Positions 53,225 to 62,395 of a stretch of DNA of 64,000 nt are shown piece by piece. The first letter of the stretch is position 1. Each line of letters begins with the position of its first letter. Location of the stretch: contig CAVTTK010000002.1 of the NCBI GenBank assembly GCA_963737625.1, forward strand, positions 496,001 to 560,000, in the 5' to 3' direction. Both the position numbers and the translations under genes were made by a program. Source of the DNA: Bog-756 sp963737625. GTDB taxonomy: Bacteria > Actinomycetota > Acidimicrobiia > Acidimicrobiales > RAAP-2. The notes under the pieces are model-generated. The model was not told the DNA's origin, searched no databases, and saw nothing but the letters and a program-made list of their open reading frames with translations.

Positions 53225-54739
53225 ATGAGCACTGATGTCATCGACGCCGGAGGCACGCCACCCGAGGTCCCCGGTCCATTCGGGGCTCCGGTACCGGCCT
53301 CGGAGGCCGAGGCCACCCTGCGGGCGGACACGCTCAATCTGTTCGACTCGACGGCGGTGGCCGTCTCCTCGGTAGCCCCGGCCTACAGCCTGGCCGCCAC
53401 GATCAGCCTGCTCTTCGCCGCCGTGGGCGTGGCCTACGCCGGGCCGGCCGTGATCATCGTGAGTTTCATCCCGGTGTTCTTCATCGCCATCGCCTACTTC
53501 TACCTCAACCGCAAGGACCCCACCTGCGGGGCCTCCTACAGCTGGCTGTCCAAGCTGGTCCATCCCACCGTGGGCTGGTTCAACGGGTGGGTCCAGATCG
53601 CCGCCGGCATCCTGTTCTGCGTGTCGGCCCCCGTCCTGGCCGGAACCAACACCCTGGCCTTCATGCACTCGGTGGGGTGGATCAGCGAGAGCACGGCGTC
53701 CAGCGCCGGTCTGACCGCCATCATCGGCGGGATCTGGCTGGCCTTCATCACCTTCATCTGCGTCTACGGGATCCGCTGGACCACCAACTTCCAGTGGGTC
53801 ATGGTGATCATCGAGTACGTGGCCGTGATCGGGATCTCCATCGCCGGCATCATCAAGGTGCTGGTGAAGCATCCGGCCGGCTCGACGGGGTTCCATACGG
53901 GCTGGCTCAATCCCTTCAACATCCACGGCTACGAGGGCATCGCCGCCGGTGTGGTCCTCGGTGTCTTCTTCTTCTGGGGCTGGGACACCGCCGCCAACCT
54001 CAACGAGGAGTCCAAGAACGCATCCAAGACCCCCGGCCAGGCCGGATTGATCTCGATGTTCCTGCTCCTTGCGGTGTTCCTGCTCAACATCATCGCCGCC
54101 CAGATGCTGCTCCCGGCTCACGAGCTCTCGTCCCAGGGGTCCAATATCCTCTTCTACTTCGCCCAGCAGGTCGGGGGGAAGTGGATCGGCTACATCATGA
54201 TCATCGCCGTGCTGTCCTCGACGGTGGGCACCACCCAGACCACGCTCCTGCCGTCGGCCCGCATCTCGCTGTCCATGGCCCGCGACGGCGTGTTCCCCAA
54301 GGTGTTCGGGTCCATCCAGGGCAAGTTCCGCACCCCCGCCCTGGGGACGGTGATCCTGGCCTTCATCTCCCTGTTCGGCATCCTCCTGACCACCGAGTCG
54401 AGCTCGGTGGCCACGGTCTTCGGCAACCTGATCAACAACATCGGGGTGCTCATCGCCTTCTACTACGGAGTGACCGGCCTGGCCTGTGCCTGGTCCTTCC
54501 GCAAGGTGGCCTTCCAGAAGACCAGCTTCTTCTTCACCGGCGTGCTGCTGCCCTTCCTCGGTGGGGTGTTCCTGCTGTGGGTGGGCTACGAGGTCATCAA
54601 GCAGTCCGGCCTCAACGCCGCGGCCCCGGTGCTGATCACCATGGGCCTGGGCATCCCGCTGGTCATCATCGCCAAGATCTTCACCAAGGGCGACTTCTTC
54701 AAGCAGCCGTTGGTGGCCTACACCGAGATCGACGAGTGA
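53225..54739 (+). CDS. APC-family amino acid/polyamine permease
   Basis: A 504-residue membrane transporter with about twelve helices. The family start is FDSTAVAVSSVAPAYSLAAT with the discontinuous helix 1; helix 6 is seen at VFFFWGWDTAANLNEESKN. It resembles PuuP/YhdG-type carriers for amines or amino acids. AGGGGAGAG is next to ATG 53225 (a Met 33 bases upstream lacks this). The ald gene begins ten bases after the stop. Confidence 0.92.
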   Translation: MSTDVIDAGGTPPEVPGPFGAPVPASEAEATLRADTLNLFDSTAVAVSSVAPAYSLAATISLLFAAVGVAYAGPAVIIVSFIPVFFIAIAYFYLNRKDPTCGASYSWLSKLVHPTVGWFNGWVQIAAGILFCVSAPVLAGTNTLAFMHSVGWISESTASSAGLTAIIGGIWLAFITFICVYGIRWTTNFQWVMVIIEYVAVIGISIAGIIKVLVKHPAGSTGFHTGWLNPFNIHGYEGIAAGVVLGVFFFWGWDTAANLNEESKNASKTPGQAGLISMFLLLAVFLLNIIAAQMLLPAHELSSQGSNILFYFAQQVGGKWIGYIMIIAVLSSTVGTTQTTLLPSARISLSMARDGVFPKVFGSIQGKFRTPALGTVILAFISLFGILLTTESSSVATVFGNLINNIGVLIAFYYGVTGLACAWSFRKVAFQKTSFFFTGVLLPFLGGVFLLWVGYEVIKQSGLNAAAPVLITMGLGIPLVIIAKIFTKGDFFKQPLVAYTEIDE

Positions 54740-54749
54740 GCCCGCAGCG

Positions 54750-55871
54750 ATGATCGTCGGGGTTCCGAAAGAGGTCAAGGACGACGAGTACCGGGTGGCC
54801 ATCACCCCGGCCGGGGTGCGCGAGCTCACCTCGGCCGGCCACACCGTCTACGTGGAGGAGGGCGCCGGGGTGGGGTCGTCCATCCCCGACGAGGACTTCA
54901 CCGCCACCGGGGCCACCATCGTGGCCGATCCCGACGAGATCTGGGCCGGGTCGGACATGATCCTCGGGGTGAAGGAGCCGGTGTCCGAGGAGTATCCGCG
55001 GCTCGGCCTCCGTGAGGGCCAGGTCCTCTTCACCTACCTCCACCTGGCCGCGTCGTTGGCGTGCACGGAGGCATTGTTGAAGGCGGGCAACACCGCCATC
55101 GCCTACGAGACGGTTCGCCTGGCCGACAACTCGCTTCCCCTGCTGACTCCGATGAGCGAGGTGGCCGGGCGCATGGCGCCCCTGATGGGCTCCCACCACC
55201 TCATGCGGCCCGGCGGTGGGCGCGGCGTACTGGTGTGCGGGGTGCCCGGCGTGCGCTGCGCCAAGGTGGTCATCCTCGGGGCCGGAGTGGCCGGCATGGC
55301 CGCGGCCACGCTGGCCGTGGGCATGCACTCGGAGGTCTACATCCTCGATCGCAACCTCGAACGCCTGCGCCAGGTCGACCACCATTTCCGGGGTGGCCTC
55401 GAGACGGTGGCGTCCAGCACCCACGCCATCGAGGAGACCTGCGTGGACGCCGACATCGTCATCGGCGCCGTGCTGGTGGTGGGGGCCAAGGCCCCCAAAC
55501 TGGTGTCCGACGATCTGGTGGCCCGGATGCGGGACGGGTCGGTGCTGGTCGACATCTCCGTGGACCAGGGGGGCTGCTTCGAGTCCACCCGGCCCACCAC
55601 CCACTCCGACCCCACCTTCGAGGTCAACGGCTCGATCTTCTACTGCGTGGCCAACATGCCCGGTGCCGTGCCCCACAGCTCGACCCACGCCCTGGTCAAT
55701 GCCACGCTGCCCTATGTCCTGGACATCGCCAACCACGGGTGGCGCGACGCCGTGCGGGCTGATGCCGCCCTGGCCGAGGGCGTCAACGTCGTGGACGGCT
55801 CGGTGGTCTACGAGCCGGTGGCCGAGGCCCACGGGATGGAGACCACTCCGCTGGCCTCCTTCATCGAGTGA
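54750..55871 (+). CDS. ald: alanine dehydrogenase
   Basis: A 373-residue NAD-linked enzyme converting L-alanine to pyruvate and ammonium. Signatures are IVGVPKEVKDDEYRVAITPA at the start (with the substrate Arg and Lys), FTYLHLAAS (catalytic His region), SEVAGRMAPLMGSHHL, the cofactor loop VVILGAGVAGMAAATLAVGM and ISVDQGGCFESTRPTTHSDP. In this operon it would recycle alanine formed by the pyruvate-dependent aminotransferase. The length is the usual one. Confidence 0.96.
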   Translation: MIVGVPKEVKDDEYRVAITPAGVRELTSAGHTVYVEEGAGVGSSIPDEDFTATGATIVADPDEIWAGSDMILGVKEPVSEEYPRLGLREGQVLFTYLHLAASLACTEALLKAGNTAIAYETVRLADNSLPLLTPMSEVAGRMAPLMGSHHLMRPGGGRGVLVCGVPGVRCAKVVILGAGVAGMAAATLAVGMHSEVYILDRNLERLRQVDHHFRGGLETVASSTHAIEETCVDADIVIGAVLVVGAKAPKLVSDDLVARMRDGSVLVDISVDQGGCFESTRPTTHSDPTFEVNGSIFYCVANMPGAVPHSSTHALVNATLPYVLDIANHGWRDAVRADAALAEGVNVVDGSVVYEPVAEAHGMETTPLASFIE

Positions 55872-55896
55872 TCGAGTCGCCTGCCCCGTGTTCCGG

Positions 55897-56634
55897 TCAC
55901 TGTTCCCCGAGGTGGCGCAACAGCACCGAGCCGGGGGCGATGTCACCGTCCCGAAGGTGAACGGGAAGGGCGATGCCGGCTCGGAGGTCGGGATCGGCCA
56001 CCGGGTCGAGCCGGACGGTCCGCAGCGGGACCTCGCCGGCCCATACGTCGAGGCCGGCATCCGGTCCCTCGCCGTCGTCGGGCGGTCCCTGGCTCACCTT
56101 CACCGACGCCTCGTCGAGCCTGAGTCGCAGGACGGTGGTGGCGGCCAACTCCTTCTTCGATGGCGGCCGTGCGTAGCGCCACTGCCCCGGGGCCACGTGC
56201 TCGCTGATGGTCTCGAGGCCGACCAGTTTCTCGTCGGCCTCGGTGAGCACCTCGGGCACCCCGTAGACCATGGCGCAGCGGTAGTTCACCGAGTGGTTGA
56301 AGACCGACCGGGCCAGTACCACCCCGTCGACCAGCGTCACGGTGACGCACACCGTGACCGGCTCCCGGGTGGCCCGCAGGCTGCGGCTGGCCACCGAGCC
56401 GTGCAGGTACAAGGTGTTCCCGGCCCGCCCGTAGCTGGTCGGCACCACCATGGGCGTCCCCTCCACCACCAGCCCGAGATGGCAGACGAAGCCGGCGTCG
56501 AGCACGGCGTGGACATCCTCGGCACGGTGCGACCCCTGGTCGGCAAGGCGGCGCAGCCGGGTCCGTTCGCTCATCGGTCCGTCGACCGCCTCATCCGGCG
56601 AGGCGCGTCGTCGGCGCGGACGGGGATCGGGCAT
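55897..56634 (-). CDS. pyridoxamine-5'-phosphate-oxidase-like FMN-binding protein
   Basis: A 245-residue split-barrel protein. The part VHAVLDAGFVCHLGLVVEGT, VVPTSYGRAGNTLYLHGSVA and RSVFNHSVNYRCAMVYGVPE is the conserved flavin-nucleotide-binding core (PPOX class 2). The extra N-terminal ~35 residues are Arg-rich. Many such proteins bind FMN, F420 or heme, and the substrate is unknown. It is convergent with ald and divergent from mmsA. Confidence 0.88.
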   Translation of the reverse strand: MPDPRPRRRRASPDEAVDGPMSERTRLRRLADQGSHRAEDVHAVLDAGFVCHLGLVVEGTPMVVPTSYGRAGNTLYLHGSVASRSLRATREPVTVCVTVTLVDGVVLARSVFNHSVNYRCAMVYGVPEVLTEADEKLVGLETISEHVAPGQWRYARPPSKKELAATTVLRLRLDEASVKVSQGPPDDGEGPDAGLDVWAGEVPLRTVRLDPVADPDLRAGIALPVHLRDGDIAPGSVLLRHLGEQ

Positions 56635-56681
56635 GGTGCGAGTCTGCCACGGCGGTCCGGGCGCCACGGGAGGTACGGGAC

Positions 56682-58190
56682 ATGAAGTGGATCGGATCAT
56701 CGACCGAGGGGGACCAGGCCCGGACGGCACCGGTGTTCGATCCGGCGTCAGGGGAGATCACCGGCACGGTGGTCCTGGCCTCGGCGGCCGACGTCGACCG
56801 GGCCGTGGTGCGGGCCCAGGCCGCCTCGGTGGGCTGGCGGGACACCTCGCTCACCGCCCGGACCCGGGTCCTGTTCTCGTTCCGGGAGCTGGCCGACCGG
56901 CACCGAGACGACCTGGCCGCCCTCATCACGGCCGAGCACGGCAAGGTCCTCGACGACGCCCGGGGCGAGGTGGCCCGCGGCATCGAGGTCATCGAGTTCG
57001 CCTGCGGCATCCCCCACCTTCTGAAGGGGGAGTTCTCCGAGGACGTCTCCAACGGCGTGGACGCCTCCTCGGTTCGCCAGCCCCTGGGCGTCGTGGTCGG
57101 GATCACCCCGTTCAACTTCCCGGTGATGGTGCCCATGTGGATGTACCCGGTGGCCATCGCCTGTGGCAACGCCTTCATCCTCAAGCCGTCCGAACGCGAC
57201 CCGTCGCCCTCGCTGCTCATCGCCGACCTGTGGCGGGAGGCGGGGCTCCCCGAGGACGTCTTCACCGTGGTCCACGGCGACTCCGAGGCCGTGGACGCGC
57301 TGCTCGACCACCCGGGGGTGGCCGCGGTCTCCTTCGTGGGATCGACGCCGGTGGCCCGACATGTGTTCCAGCGGGCCACGGCGTCCGGCAAGCGGTGCCA
57401 GGCCCTGGGCGGCGCCAAGAACCACGCCGTCGTCCTGCCCGACGCCGACCTCGGTGCCGCCGCCGATGCCCTGACCGCCGCGGGGTACGGATCGGCCGGC
57501 GAACGCTGCATGGCTATCTCGGCCGTTGTCGCCGTGGGTGATGCCGACCCGTTGGTGCAGGCGTTGACGGCCCGGGCCGGCGCCCTCACCACGGGGCCCG
57601 GCACCGACCCCGGCTCCGACATGGGCCCCCTGATCACCGCAGCCCATCGGGACCGCGTGGCCGGCTACGTGGGTTCGGCCGAGTCCGAGGGCGCCACCGT
57701 GGTCCTGGACGGCCGGGACGTCAAGGTTCCCGGAGGCGACGACGGCTTCTTCGTGGGGCCGACGCTGGTCGACCACGTCACTCCGGGCATGGCGGTCTAC
57801 CGTGACGAGATCTTCGGGCCGGTGCTGTCGGTCCTCCGGGTGGATTCGTTGGAGGCGGCCATCGCTCTGGTCAACGCCAACCCCTATGGCAACGGGACGG
57901 CCATCTTCACCCGAGACGGCCATGCCGCCCGGCGGTTCCGCCGCGAGGTGCAGGTGGGCATGGTCGGCATCAACGTCGCCATTCCCGTACCCATGGCGTA
58001 CTACTCCTTCGGTGGATGGAAGGAGTCGCTGTTCGGCGACGCCCACATCCACGGCATGGAGGGGGTCCGCTTCAACACCCGGCTCAAGTCAGTGACCACC
58101 CGGTGGCCCGAGTCGGGTGGGGACGGGCCGCAGGACGCGGCCGGCCCGGGAGCCGTCGAGCTCCATTTTCCCTCCGGCGACGACCGCTGA
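56682..58190 (+). CDS. mmsA: (methyl)malonate-semialdehyde dehydrogenase, CoA-acylating
   Basis: A 502-residue enzyme of the MmsA group. TAEHGKVLDDARGEVARGIE, VGITPFNFPVMVPMWMYPVA and the nucleophile region YGSAGERCMAIS (Cys) mark CoA-acylating members, which lack the usual catalytic Glu after the cofactor motif: here LGGAKNHAVVLPDAD appears. It converts malonate or methylmalonate semialdehyde to acetyl- or propionyl-CoA. That fits the last step of beta-alanine breakdown by the neighbouring aminotransferase. The last ~25 residues are an extension. Confidence 0.94.
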   Translation: MKWIGSSTEGDQARTAPVFDPASGEITGTVVLASAADVDRAVVRAQAASVGWRDTSLTARTRVLFSFRELADRHRDDLAALITAEHGKVLDDARGEVARGIEVIEFACGIPHLLKGEFSEDVSNGVDASSVRQPLGVVVGITPFNFPVMVPMWMYPVAIACGNAFILKPSERDPSPSLLIADLWREAGLPEDVFTVVHGDSEAVDALLDHPGVAAVSFVGSTPVARHVFQRATASGKRCQALGGAKNHAVVLPDADLGAAADALTAAGYGSAGERCMAISAVVAVGDADPLVQALTARAGALTTGPGTDPGSDMGPLITAAHRDRVAGYVGSAESEGATVVLDGRDVKVPGGDDGFFVGPTLVDHVTPGMAVYRDEIFGPVLSVLRVDSLEAAIALVNANPYGNGTAIFTRDGHAARRFRREVQVGMVGINVAIPVPMAYYSFGGWKESLFGDAHIHGMEGVRFNTRLKSVTTRWPESGGDGPQDAAGPGAVELHFPSGDDR

Positions 58191-58284
58191 CCGGTCCGGC
58201 GCTCGTCCTCGGAAGGGTGATGCCACCCACCGGTTGGTACTGTTCAGCCTGGTAAAGGGCAGTAGCCACCCGAGGAGGGGAGCG

Positions 58285-59700
58285 ATGCGGATCGTCATCA
58301 CCGGTGCCGGCATGGTGGGATTGTCGAGCGCGCTGCTGTTGGCCCGGGACGGCCACGAGGTGACCGTCCTCGAGCGGGATCCCTCCCCGCCCCCGGATCC
58401 CTCGGTGGCGTGGGAGGAGTGGGAGCGCCGGGGGGTCAACCAGGTCCGGATGGCCCATCTCTTCGCCACCCGCTATCGGTCGGTGATGGAGGCCGAGCTA
58501 CCCGATGTCCTCGCCGCACTCGTCGATGCCGGAGCCACCCGATGGAGCCAGGGGGCGATTCTCGCCTCCCTGCCCGGGTGGTCGCCCAGCCCGGGCGACG
58601 ATGAGTTCACCGCGGTGACGGGGCGTCGGGTGGTCGTCGAGTCGGTGGTGGCCAGGGCCGCCGACCAGCAGCCGGGGATCGACGTGCGCCGGGGTGCCGC
58701 GGTCCGGGAACTGATCGCCGGCCCGAGCGACGCATCGGGTGTCCCCGCTGTCGTTGGTGTGCGCCTGGAATCCGGTGACGAGCTGCGGGCCGACGTCGTC
58801 GTCGACGCTACCGGTCGTCGTTCGCCGGTACCCGGCTGGTTGTCCGGACTGGGGGCGGAGCCACTGGCTGAGGAGTCCGACGACTCCGGTTTCGTGTACT
58901 ACGGACGCCACTTCCGTTCGGGGGGCGGTGAGGTCCCCGAGCTGTCAGGGCTGGCGGCGCTCCAGGAGTTCGGCACCATCTCCCTCCTGACCCTCCCGGC
59001 CGACAACGAGACGTGGTCGGTGGTGGTCGTAGCCTCCTCCCAGGACGCCACCCTGCGCCGGTTGCGAGACGTCGACCGGTGGTCATCGGTGGTGAGGAGC
59101 CTTCCCGGCGCGGCCCCGTGGATCGACGCCGATCCGATCGACGACGGCGTCATGTCCATGGCCAAGCTCGAAGACCGGATCCGGACGCTGGTGGTCGACG
59201 GCCGACCGGTGGCCACCGGCCTACTGCTCGTCGGGGACTCGTGGGCGTGCACCAACCCCTCGGTCGGACGTGGCGCCACCATCGGTCTTCTCCACGCCGT
59301 GGCTCTGCGCGACCTGCTGGCCGGCCATGCCGACGACTCGCCGTCCGCCCTGACCCTGGCCTGGGACGAGGCCACCCGCCAGTCCGTCCTGCCGTGGTAC
59401 GAGGCCACGGTGTCCGGGGACCGTCACCGGCTCCTCGAGATCACCGCCCTGCTCGCCGGCCAGCCGTACACCTGTGAGGACCCGGGCTACGAGATCGGTA
59501 AGGCCCTGTTGGCGTCGGCCGGCCAGGACCCGGACTGCGCCCGGGCCCTCCTCCGGATCGCCGGTGTGCGACAGCTGCCGCTCGACTCCCTGGCCGCCGA
59601 GGGTGTGTTCGACAAGGTCATCGCCCTCGGCGCCGGGTGGCGGGACGCCCCTCCACTCGGGCCCTCCCGTGACCAGTTGGTCTCACTGGCCACGGCCTGA
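58285..59700 (+). CDS. FAD-dependent monooxygenase/geranylgeranyl-reductase-like protein
   Basis: A 471-residue flavoprotein. The N-terminal fold is MRIVITGAGMVGLSSALLLA with EVTVLERD, the DG-like motif reads ADVVVDATGRRS, and GLLLVGDSWACTNPSVGRGA is the C-terminal FAD region. It resembles aromatic hydroxylases and squalene-epoxidase-like proteins. GAGGAGGGG lies before ATG 58285. It is followed by an alpha/beta hydrolase gene in the same direction; the substrate is unknown. Confidence 0.87.
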   Translation: MRIVITGAGMVGLSSALLLARDGHEVTVLERDPSPPPDPSVAWEEWERRGVNQVRMAHLFATRYRSVMEAELPDVLAALVDAGATRWSQGAILASLPGWSPSPGDDEFTAVTGRRVVVESVVARAADQQPGIDVRRGAAVRELIAGPSDASGVPAVVGVRLESGDELRADVVVDATGRRSPVPGWLSGLGAEPLAEESDDSGFVYYGRHFRSGGGEVPELSGLAALQEFGTISLLTLPADNETWSVVVVASSQDATLRRLRDVDRWSSVVRSLPGAAPWIDADPIDDGVMSMAKLEDRIRTLVVDGRPVATGLLLVGDSWACTNPSVGRGATIGLLHAVALRDLLAGHADDSPSALTLAWDEATRQSVLPWYEATVSGDRHRLLEITALLAGQPYTCEDPGYEIGKALLASAGQDPDCARALLRIAGVRQLPLDSLAAEGVFDKVIALGAGWRDAPPLGPSRDQLVSLATA

Positions 59701-59753
59701 GTGGACGGCGTGGCGGACCGGTCTCCGACGGGCCGACCGGTAGCCTCGGCCCG

Positions 59754-60737
59754 GTGAGTGCACCGTTCCCGGCCGGAGCCGTCTCCCGGGTGCTCGACAT
59801 CGACGGACCGGCGCACCTCCTCGACATGGGGGGACCGCCCGAGGGTCCGCTGATCGTCGGCCTCCACGGTCTCGGGGGTTCCCATCTGAACTGGTCGGCG
59901 GTCGGGCCCGCCCTGAACCGGCACGCCCGGGTGGTGGCCCTCGACCTGGTGGGTCACGGCTTGACCCCGACCGGCTCCCGCACCGCCGACATGGAGGGCC
60001 ACCGCCGGTTGGTGAGCGGCGTGCTCCAGGTGCTCACCACCGATTCGTCCCGTGCCCGGCCGGTCATCCTCATGGGCAACTCCATGGGTGGACTGGTGGC
60101 CGCCATGCAGGCGGCTGAGGAGCCCGACACCGTGGCCGGGCTGATCCTCATCGACCCGGCCCTCCCCACCTCACGCCTGGGACTGGTCCATCCGAGGGTG
60201 GTGGCCAACTTCCTGCTGTGTGCCGTGCCCGGGGTGGGGGAGGCCTACCTCAACCAGCGACGGCAGCGCACCACGGCCGAGCAGACCGTACGACGGGTGC
60301 TGGGGGTGTGTTGCGTGGACGCCTCCCGGGTCCCGGCCGACGTGGTCGAGGCCCACATCGAGCTCACCGAACGCCTGGACCGCGCCCAGGCGGACGCGGC
60401 CTATCTGCGCTCGGCCCGCTCCCTCTCCTCCCTGGTGGCCCGGCCGGCGGCCACGATGGGGCGACTGGAGGGCATCCGTCAACCCACCCTCCTGGTGCAC
60501 GGGTCCGGCGACGTGCTGGTCCCCCTGGCGTCGGCCCAGCGGATGAGTGCTGCCCATCCGGACTGGCGCTTCCACGTGGCTCCCGACGTGGGACACGTGC
60601 CCATGCTGGAGGCGCCGGAGTGGACGGTGCGGACGATCACGGGGTGGCTGGCCGACGAGGGGGCCGGCGTCACTGCGGCCGCCGTGGTCACCACCTCATC
60701 GGACCCGGCCGCCATCCCGCTCGGGCCCGTCAGTTGA
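59754..60737 (+). CDS. alpha/beta hydrolase
   Basis: A 327-residue enzyme starting at GTG 59754. The oxyanion loop is VGLHGLGGSHLNW, the nucleophile lies in MGNSMGGLVAAMQAA (Ser), the acid is probably Asp of GSGDVLVPLAS and the base His in DVGHVPMLEAPE. A C-terminal Ala/Thr-rich tail is present. Its end overlaps the convergent acyl-CoA ligase gene by eight bases. Confidence 0.88.
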   Translation: MSAPFPAGAVSRVLDIDGPAHLLDMGGPPEGPLIVGLHGLGGSHLNWSAVGPALNRHARVVALDLVGHGLTPTGSRTADMEGHRRLVSGVLQVLTTDSSRARPVILMGNSMGGLVAAMQAAEEPDTVAGLILIDPALPTSRLGLVHPRVVANFLLCAVPGVGEAYLNQRRQRTTAEQTVRRVLGVCCVDASRVPADVVEAHIELTERLDRAQADAAYLRSARSLSSLVARPAATMGRLEGIRQPTLLVHGSGDVLVPLASAQRMSAAHPDWRFHVAPDVGHVPMLEAPEWTVRTITGWLADEGAGVTAAAVVTTSSDPAAIPLGPVS

Positions 60738-62268
60738 CCTGGCGCTCCTGACCCTCCCAATAGGGGGCCCGCAGCCGGAACTTCTGGAGCTTGCCCGTGG
60801 CCGTCCGGGGCAGCTCGTCCCGGAGTTCAACCCTCTTCGGGCACTTGTACCCGGCCAGGACCGTCCGGCAGTGGGCGATCACGTCGTCCTCGGTGAGCGA
60901 GGCCCCCTCGGCCGGCACCACCAGGGCCACGACCATCTCGCCCCACCGTTCATCGGGGACCCCGATCACCGCCACCTCGGCCACGCCCTCCAGCGAGAAG
61001 ACGGCGTCCTCCACCTCGATGGACGACACGTTCTCCCCACCGGTGATGATGACGTCCTTCTTGCGGTCGAGGATGCTCAGGTGGCCCTCCTCGTCGATGA
61101 GCCCGCCGTCGCCGGTGTGGAACCACCCGCCGGCGAGGGCGGCCTCCGTCTCGGCCGGCTGGTTCCAGTAGCCGTCCATCACCGTATTGCTCCGGACCAG
61201 CACCTCCCCGTCCGGGTCGATCCGCATGGCGGTCCCCACGGCGGGAGCACCGGCCCGCATGAGCCTGCGGGCCCGATGGCCGCTGTCGTGCCCCTCCCAC
61301 TCGGAGCGGTGCCGGTTGATGGTCAAGAGGGGTGAGGTCTCGGTCAATCCGTAGATCTGGTTGAACTCCCAACCGAGCTCACTGTGCACCCGCTCGATGG
61401 TTCGGCTCGGGGGTGGGGCCCCTGCCACCACGATGCGGGTGGTGCCGTCCCCGGGGATAGGTCCGTCCCACTCCGGCGCGGCGTCGAGCACCGCATTCAC
61501 CACGGCCGGCGCCGCGCACAGCAGGGTGACCCCGTGGCGCTCGACCCTCCGTAGGATCTCGGTCCCGTCCACCTTGCGCAGCGCCACCTGAGGGCAGCCC
61601 ATGGCCGTGGTGGCCCACGGCATGCCCCACCCGTTGGCGTGGAACATGGGGAGGGTGTGGAGGTACACATCCCGGTCGGAGAGACCGATGTGCCATCCGA
61701 ACAGGGAGGCGTTGAGCCAGCAGTTGCGGTGGGTCAACTGCACCCCCTTGGGCCGGGCCGTGGTGCCCGAGGTGTAGTTGACGGTGGCCGTGGCGTTCTC
61801 GTCGGCCGACCACTCCTCGGGCGGTTCCGCGTCGGCGGGGAAGAGGAAGGAGTCGGAGCCGGCCCCCAGCACGAAGCGGTGCTTCACGTCGATGCCGGCC
61901 AGCGCCTCCTCCAACTCGGGGTCGATCATCAGGACCGAGGCCCCGGAATGGCCCACGATGAACTCGACCTCCGCCGGGGCCAGGCGGAAGTTGATGGGAA
62001 CGAGAATCCGGCCCCAGCCGCACACCCCGAAGAACGACGTCAGCAGCCGGGACGCGTTGTGGGACACGACGGCCACCCGTTCCCCCTGTCCGACGCCCAG
62101 TCGATCCAGCCCCGCCGCCTGGGCCCGGGCCCGGGCGGCCATGTCGGCGAAGGTCAGGGATGGCCAGGGCTCGGCCGGCTGGTCAGGCTCGTCGACGAGA
62201 CCGATCCGTTCCGGGTAGGCCGACTCGGCCCGGTCCAGGAAGTCCCGGACGTTGAATTGGACGATCAT
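60730..62268 (-). CDS. acyl-CoA synthetase (FadD-like, AMP-forming)
   Basis: A 512-residue ANL-superfamily enzyme. The phosphate loop is YTSGTTARPKGVQLTHRN (about 170-187), A4/A5 motifs read QIYGLTETSPLLT, the hinge motif GGWFHTGDGGLIDEEG and the C-terminal Lys is in PRTATGKLQKFRLR. It activates a fatty or aromatic acid as an acyl-AMP, then makes the CoA ester. The ATG at 62268 fits the family start. Confidence 0.93.
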   Translation of the reverse strand: MIVQFNVRDFLDRAESAYPERIGLVDEPDQPAEPWPSLTFADMAARARAQAAGLDRLGVGQGERVAVVSHNASRLLTSFFGVCGWGRILVPINFRLAPAEVEFIVGHSGASVLMIDPELEEALAGIDVKHRFVLGAGSDSFLFPADAEPPEEWSADENATATVNYTSGTTARPKGVQLTHRNCWLNASLFGWHIGLSDRDVYLHTLPMFHANGWGMPWATTAMGCPQVALRKVDGTEILRRVERHGVTLLCAAPAVVNAVLDAAPEWDGPIPGDGTTRIVVAGAPPPSRTIERVHSELGWEFNQIYGLTETSPLLTINRHRSEWEGHDSGHRARRLMRAGAPAVGTAMRIDPDGEVLVRSNTVMDGYWNQPAETEAALAGGWFHTGDGGLIDEEGHLSILDRKKDVIITGGENVSSIEVEDAVFSLEGVAEVAVIGVPDERWGEMVVALVVPAEGASLTEDDVIAHCRTVLAGYKCPKRVELRDELPRTATGKLQKFRLRAPYWEGQERQVN

Positions 62269-62395
62269 CGGTCCCCCCGATCGGTCCGGCGGCCCGGTCG
62301 TGGACCGCCGGCGACCCCATTGAATCAAATCGCCGACCGTCGTGGAGCGGTTCGGCCGGAGGTGCCGTCCCGGCGGCATCGCTAATGTTCGGCCC

